This document shows positions 12,596 to 15,196 of a stretch of 15,196 nt of DNA, piece after piece. A program made the position numbers and the translations under genes. Within the stretch, counting starts at the first letter, position 1. Every line of letters begins with the position of its first letter. Origin of the DNA: Candidatus Woesearchaeota archaeon. Lineage in GTDB: Archaea > Nanobdellota > Nanobdellia > Woesearchaeales > UBA12501. The notes beneath the pieces were generated by a model that saw nothing but the letters and a program-made list of their open reading frames with translations, did no database searches and was not told the DNA's origin. The stretch lies in assembly GCA_014729495.1 (NCBI GenBank), contig WJJV01000064.1, positions 1 to 15,196 of the forward strand, in the 5' to 3' direction.

Positions 12596-12606
12596 CATTT
12601 AAATAA
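12596..12606 (-). promoter_or_regulatory. TATA box of nmd3
   Basis: Minus-strand TTATTTAAATG, core TATTTAAA 12598-12605, 27 nt before the ATG at 12574. It overlaps the decoy ATG at 12598. About 40 bp separate it from the divergent signal peptidase promoter. Confidence 0.65.
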
Positions 12607-12633
12607 CTTTTCCCTCTTAAAACCACAACATTT

Positions 12634-12644
12634 TTATTATATAG
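12634..12644 (+). promoter_or_regulatory. TATA box of the signal peptidase operon
   Basis: Plus-strand TTATTATATAG, centred near 12640, 26 nt before the ATG at 12666; the operon mRNA should start at the first codon of the signal peptidase gene. Confidence 0.6.
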
Positions 12645-12665
12645 CCTTACAGCAAATCTTCATAT

Positions 12666-13292
12666 ATGGGAAATGATCTTAATCACTATATGAAGCGTTT
12701 GAAAGAGCTCTGGAAACGTTTCTGGCACTTCTTCTGGGAGGAGGATACACTTCTAAGCTGGGCAGTCAATATAGTTGTTGCATTCATACTCATCAAATGG
12801 GTCATATACCCTGGGCTTGGCCTTATACTGAGCACAGACTATCCAATAGTTGCTGTTGTGTCCAACAGCATGGAGCATGACGGCCTTGACTATGACCAGT
12901 GGTGGTCGCGCAGCGGTTCATGGTATGAGAGCCATAACATATCAAAAGAGGAGTTCGAGAGCTTTGACTTCAGGAACGGATTCAACAAGGGTGATATGAT
13001 GGTGCTCCAGGGTGTGGATGATGTTGAGGCAGGAGATGTTGTGGTGTTCTGGGGAGGAAAGAAAGAGCCCATAATACACCGTGTTGTAAAGAGATGGGTC
13101 CCCAATGGACAGCTTCATTTCATGACAAAAGGAGATCATAATGCAAAGCCAATAGAGTCTTTCAATGGCATTGATGAGACTGATATAACAAAGGATGATC
13201 TTGTGGGAAAGGCATTCTTCAGAGTGCCTTATCTGGGATACATAAAAATACTGTTCGTGGATCTTTTGAGGTTCATGAACATAGTAAACTGA
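12666..13292 (+). CDS. Signal peptidase I, archaeal Ser/His type
   Basis: A membrane-bound protease that cleaves signal peptides outside the cytoplasmic membrane. Of 208 residues, 30-50 form the N-terminal membrane anchor. The catalytic serine is in VVSNSMEHD (S68 of S66-N-S68-M69). The second catalytic residue is His138 in PIIHRVVK (bacterial enzymes have Lys here), and the conserved TKGDHN (155-159, with D157) follows. A C-terminal hydrophobic segment (YLGYIKILFVDLLRF) is a possible second membrane helix. The ORF start coincides with the TATA-predicted transcription start. It heads an operon: TFS follows after 12 bp with Shine-Dalgarno GAGGAGGG, then DUF167. Seven tryptophans/aromatics near the anchor (WKRFWHFFW) suggest amphipathic interface contact. 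Confidence 0.93.
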   Translation: MGNDLNHYMKRLKELWKRFWHFFWEEDTLLSWAVNIVVAFILIKWVIYPGLGLILSTDYPIVAVVSNSMEHDGLDYDQWWSRSGSWYESHNISKEEFESFDFRNGFNKGDMMVLQGVDDVEAGDVVVFWGGKKEPIIHRVVKRWVPNGQLHFMTKGDHNAKPIESFNGIDETDITKDDLVGKAFFRVPYLGYIKILFVDLLRFMNIVN

Positions 13293-13293
13293 G

Positions 13294-13304
13294 GAGGGAT
13301 CTAT
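13294..13304 (+). promoter_or_regulatory. Shine-Dalgarno site of tfs
   Basis: Plus strand GAGGAGGGATCTATATG: a full purine-rich Shine-Dalgarno core starting two bases after the signal peptidase TGA and 6-7 nt before the tfs ATG, consistent with an internal operon gene. Confidence 0.65.
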
Positions 13305-13625
13305 ATGAACTTTTGTCCAAAGTGCGGAGGCATACTGATGCCAAAGAAGGAAGGTAATAAGAAATGGTTTGCATGCACATGCGGGTACAAGACAAAGGAC
13401 ATCAAGGAGGCAAAGCTCACAGAAGAGGTTGAGAAGTCTGAAGATATCCATGTGATAGAGAAATCAGATGCACAGCAGACCCTTCCTGAAGTGGATGCAG
13501 AATGCCCTAAATGCGGCAACCAAAAGGCATTCTTCTGGCTTGTGCAGACAAGGGCAGGAGACGAGCCGGAGACAAGATTCTTCAGGTGCACCAAGTGCAA
13601 GCATACCTGGAGAGAGTACAGCTGA
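13305..13625 (+). CDS. tfs: Transcription factor S (TFIIS-like transcript-cleavage factor)
   Basis: A 106-residue archaeal TFS, which enters the RNA polymerase secondary channel and stimulates cleavage of backtracked RNA. It has an N-terminal zinc ribbon with C4-x2-C7 and C24-x-C26 (WFACTCGYK); the second pair is C-x-C instead of C-x2-C, a variant that may still bind zinc. A flexible acidic linker (about 33-64) leads to the C-terminal ribbon C67-x2-C70 and C95-x2-C98. The tip TRAGDEPETRFF holds the acidic pair D86-E87 needed for cleavage, so it should be active. It is the second gene of the signal peptidase operon, with Shine-Dalgarno GAGGAGGG before ATG 13305. Its stop is followed immediately by the DUF167 start (TGAATG). 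Confidence 0.95.
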   Translation: MNFCPKCGGILMPKKEGNKKWFACTCGYKTKDIKEAKLTEEVEKSEDIHVIEKSDAQQTLPEVDAECPKCGNQKAFFWLVQTRAGDEPETRFFRCTKCKHTWREYS

Positions 13626-13859
13626 ATGGATATCCCTTCTGACAACCTGATGAGGATAATAGTGAAGCCCAACTCACCGAAAAGCGAGATAATTGCAGTT
13701 GATGAGGCAAGGAATGCTCTTCGTGTCAACATAAAGGCCCCTCCTGAAAAAGGCAAGGCAAACAAGGAGGTTGTCAAATTCTTTTCAAAGCTTCTTAAGA
13801 AGAAGGTTGAGATAGTATCTGGCAAGACATCAAAAGAAAAATTATTAAAGATAAGCTGA
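13626..13859 (+). CDS. DUF167 (YggU-like) protein
   Basis: A 77-residue protein of the DUF167 family, a small alpha/beta fold of unknown function found in bacteria and archaea. It contains the family pattern: RIIVKPNSPKSEI at the N-terminus, LRVNIKAPPEKGKANKEVVKF in the centre (APPxxGKANxE is the family mark) and KVEIVSGKTSKEKLLKI at the end. ATG 13626 abuts the tfs stop with no spacer, so translation is probably coupled; an internal ATG at 13650 would give the shorter family start MRIIVKPN and is an alternative. It is the last gene of the signal peptidase-tfs-DUF167 operon. The stop is followed directly by a T7 run (13860-13866). Confidence 0.9.
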   Translation: MDIPSDNLMRIIVKPNSPKSEIIAVDEARNALRVNIKAPPEKGKANKEVVKFFSKLLKKKVEIVSGKTSKEKLLKIS

Positions 13860-13867
13860 TTTTTTTG
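13857..13867 (+). terminator. T-rich termination site of the signal peptidase-tfs-DUF167 operon
   Basis: The DUF167 stop TGA (13857-13859) is followed by seven T (13860-13866). In archaea a U-run alone can terminate transcription, and no hairpin precedes it. The call is positional. Confidence 0.45.
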
Positions 13868-13901
13868 TCTGTAATTGTCTAAAAGAGGTTCTGAGGTGTT
13901 T

Positions 13902-14642
13902 ATGGGCAGATATGAATTGATAAGACTTCCGGACATAAAGATAAAGGCAGGGCTGTTTGATGTGGATGATGTGCTTGCTATGTCTGAGAGCATCCATGCG
14001 CAGGAAGCAGTGATATTCTTCAGAAAGTACGGTCTTGACCTAACAGAAGAGGATCATCAACATTATTACATGACAGAGCATGGAGGAGGCACATTTGGAA
14101 TACTGCATGATTATTTTGCAGGAAGGCATGGGCTCTGCAGACAGCTGATAAACCAGAGTAAAGACAGGATATTTGTCGAGCAGCTGATCCATCTTGCAGA
14201 GGAGAATCAGGGTGCATCAGGTCTTCTAGATCATATGAGCAGTAAAGGCCTTCCTCTGGCTTATGTCACATCAAATTACAGGATGAGCACAGTCAGGATG
14301 CTGGAATCTCTTGGAATGCACAGGATGATTCCAGTCGGAGTGGACCATGAGTACATTCTTGACAGGGGGCTTAAGAAGAAGCCTCATGCAGATCCATGGA
14401 TTCAGGGCGCAAAAGTCTTGAGCGAGCATTATGATATCAATGTAAGAGCGGGTGATTGCATTGGGATTGAAGACACTGACAAAGGCGCATTATCAATGAA
14501 AAGAGCAGGTGTAGGTTACAGGGTGGTTCTGCTCCCTGACTTTGATGATATGGCCAGATTCTCTGGAGAAGCTCAGCCTGACCTTTTTGTTGAGACACTT
14601 GACACGCTGATAGAACTGGATAAGGAACTCAATCTTTTCTGA
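13902..14642 (+). CDS. HAD-superfamily phosphatase/phosphomutase-like hydrolase
   Basis: A 246-residue protein with all four HAD motifs: I, the nucleophile in GLFDVDDVLA (D20 and D22 from this start); II, AYVTSN; III, Lys in LKKKPHADPW; and IV, GIEDTDKGALSMKRAG. The long helical cap after motif I is of the beta-phosphoglucomutase/phosphatase type. It would dephosphorylate or isomerise a small metabolite; the substrate is not evident. An upstream TTG (13875) has no signal; ATG 13902 is preceded by GAGGTG (13893-13898) at 3 nt and by AGAGGTT further back. AT-rich AAATTATTAAAG (about 13840-13850) may be its TATA box. The 3' end overlaps the P-loop kinase gene on the other strand by 14 bp. Confidence 0.85.
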   Translation: MGRYELIRLPDIKIKAGLFDVDDVLAMSESIHAQEAVIFFRKYGLDLTEEDHQHYYMTEHGGGTFGILHDYFAGRHGLCRQLINQSKDRIFVEQLIHLAEENQGASGLLDHMSSKGLPLAYVTSNYRMSTVRMLESLGMHRMIPVGVDHEYILDRGLKKKPHADPWIQGAKVLSEHYDINVRAGDCIGIEDTDKGALSMKRAGVGYRVVLLPDFDDMARFSGEAQPDLFVETLDTLIELDKELNLF

Positions 14643-15189
14643 TCTTCTCAAGAATGTCATCAATCTGCTGGTATAGGTCATCATATGAGGCATTGTTTGT
14701 TATTGTGAAGTCTGCAAGCTCCATTGTTTTCTTTATCTGCTGGTGCCTGCTTCCTTCTCCATTATATTCTTTTTCATCAAATTTCTTGAACTGTTCAAAA
14801 TTGACTGCATCAGTCGCTCCTCCTCTCCTGCTTGTCCTCTCAAACCTCTTTCTCTGGTCTGCGTCGACTGCAATAAGATAGAAATCCCCATGCTTCCTGA
14901 ACTCCTCAATCTCCCACGGCTGTCTGATTCCTCCGACAGCAGATTTATCTATGCCTTTCATGTCAATCTCTGCTATTATCTTCCTTGCAAAGATAGGATC
15001 ATTGCCATGTTCATTTCTCAGTGCGTCTCCGGCATCTTCCAGGCTTTGCCTGTCCATTGCAAAGCCCTTTTCCTTTGCATATTCCCTTATCAATGTAGAG
15101 AAAGAGAATCTTGCAAACCCCATATTGACAAGATAGTCAAGCACAGTGTCTTTTCCAGAACCTATAGTGCCGGTGATTCCTATTATCAT
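14629..15189 (-). CDS. UPF0200/dephospho-CoA-kinase-like P-loop kinase
   Basis: A 186-residue small P-loop NTPase. Walker A is GTIGSGKDT (residues 7-15). FSFSTLIREYAKEKG follows the fold of dephospho-CoA and nucleotide kinases, and NDPIFARKIIAEI begins the next helix. GIRQPWEIEEFRK is the expected strand-helix around residues 87-99. FYLIAVDADQRKRFERTSRRG is the LID-type basic segment (R and K may close over the phosphates), and ADFTITNNASYDDLYQQID ends the protein, as in archaeal UPF0200 proteins. The substrate is unknown; the true dephospho-CoA kinase of archaea is a different family, so the name is only a fold description. The ATG at 15189 is seven bases from the window edge, so its promoter is not visible. 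It converges with the HAD gene. Confidence 0.82.
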   Translation of the reverse strand: MIIGITGTIGSGKDTVLDYLVNMGFARFSFSTLIREYAKEKGFAMDRQSLEDAGDALRNEHGNDPIFARKIIAEIDMKGIDKSAVGGIRQPWEIEEFRKHGDFYLIAVDADQRKRFERTSRRGGATDAVNFEQFKKFDEKEYNGEGSRHQQIKKTMELADFTITNNASYDDLYQQIDDILEKIRKD

Positions 15190-15196
15190 GCTATAC

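Noticed and set aside
12575..12598. Upstream ATG start for nmd3 (8 extra residues)
   Set aside because: It overlaps the TATA box that fits the ATG at 12574, and the zinc motif of the family begins right at that ATG.
13301..13993. Minus-strand frame (230 codons) opposite tfs and DUF167
   Set aside because: It runs antisense across three well-supported genes and has no start signals.
1..15196. CRISPR array, tRNA, rRNA, prophage or toxin-antitoxin system
   Set aside because: No regularly spaced repeats, cloverleaf or rRNA sequences, phage structural genes or antitoxin-like pairs were seen. The PIN domain at 6277 and below is fused to an ATPase and KH domain, not a VapC toxin.

Overview
The window reads as chromosomal DNA of an archaeon, most likely a small-genome DPANN lineage (Woesearchaeota/Pacearchaeota-like; the lineage is inference). 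Reasons: an Orc1/Cdc6 initiator, an NMD3-type ribosome export/assembly factor, transcript-cleavage factor TFS, an archaeal Ser/His signal peptidase, a PIN-PilT-KH ATPase, a UPF0200-like P-loop kinase and archaeal TATA boxes. In about ten transcription units the TATA centre lies about 26 nt before the chosen ATG, so these mRNAs should be leaderless. Genes inside operons instead carry Shine-Dalgarno sequences (AGGAGGT, GAGGTG).

Layout. 1-172: 3' end of an acylphosphatase (+). 226-1926 (-): a Cys-rich lipoprotein, orc1/cdc6, and two overlapping tiny membrane-protein genes of 54 and 47 codons. 1959-3621 (-): serS followed by an acidic zinc-ribbon gene. 3767-4519 (+): an unrecognised 250-residue protein, converging by 29 bp on the PIN-PilT-KH ATPase (4491-6395, -). 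6433-7588 (-): a PfkB sugar/nucleoside kinase behind a very acidic small protein. 7598-7989: the only long non-coding stretch. It holds an 11-bp hairpin and a compact, multiply paired element closed by a 14-bp inverted repeat, a candidate structured RNA or miniature transposon derivative. 7990-8721 (+): a four-helix DUF3592-like membrane protein. 8736-11016 (-): a degraded phospholipase D tail, an MFS transporter and an intact two-HKD PLD-family protein. 11079-12574 (-): a shortened TtuA/Ncs6-like protein without its PP-loop, then NMD3. 12666-13859 (+): an operon of signal peptidase, TFS and a DUF167 protein. 13902-14642 (+): a HAD phosphatase, converging by 14 bp on a P-loop kinase (14629-15189, -).

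Most genes are single housekeeping units for replication, translation, ribosome assembly, transcription and secretion. The accessory-looking parts are the 7.6-8.0 kb element, the PLD/MFS/PLD-remnant block and the orphan small or acidic proteins. No CRISPR array, rRNA, tRNA, transposase gene or phage gene was seen. Two predicted starts move clearly inward when promoter spacing is used: serS at 3621 and nmd3 at 12574.
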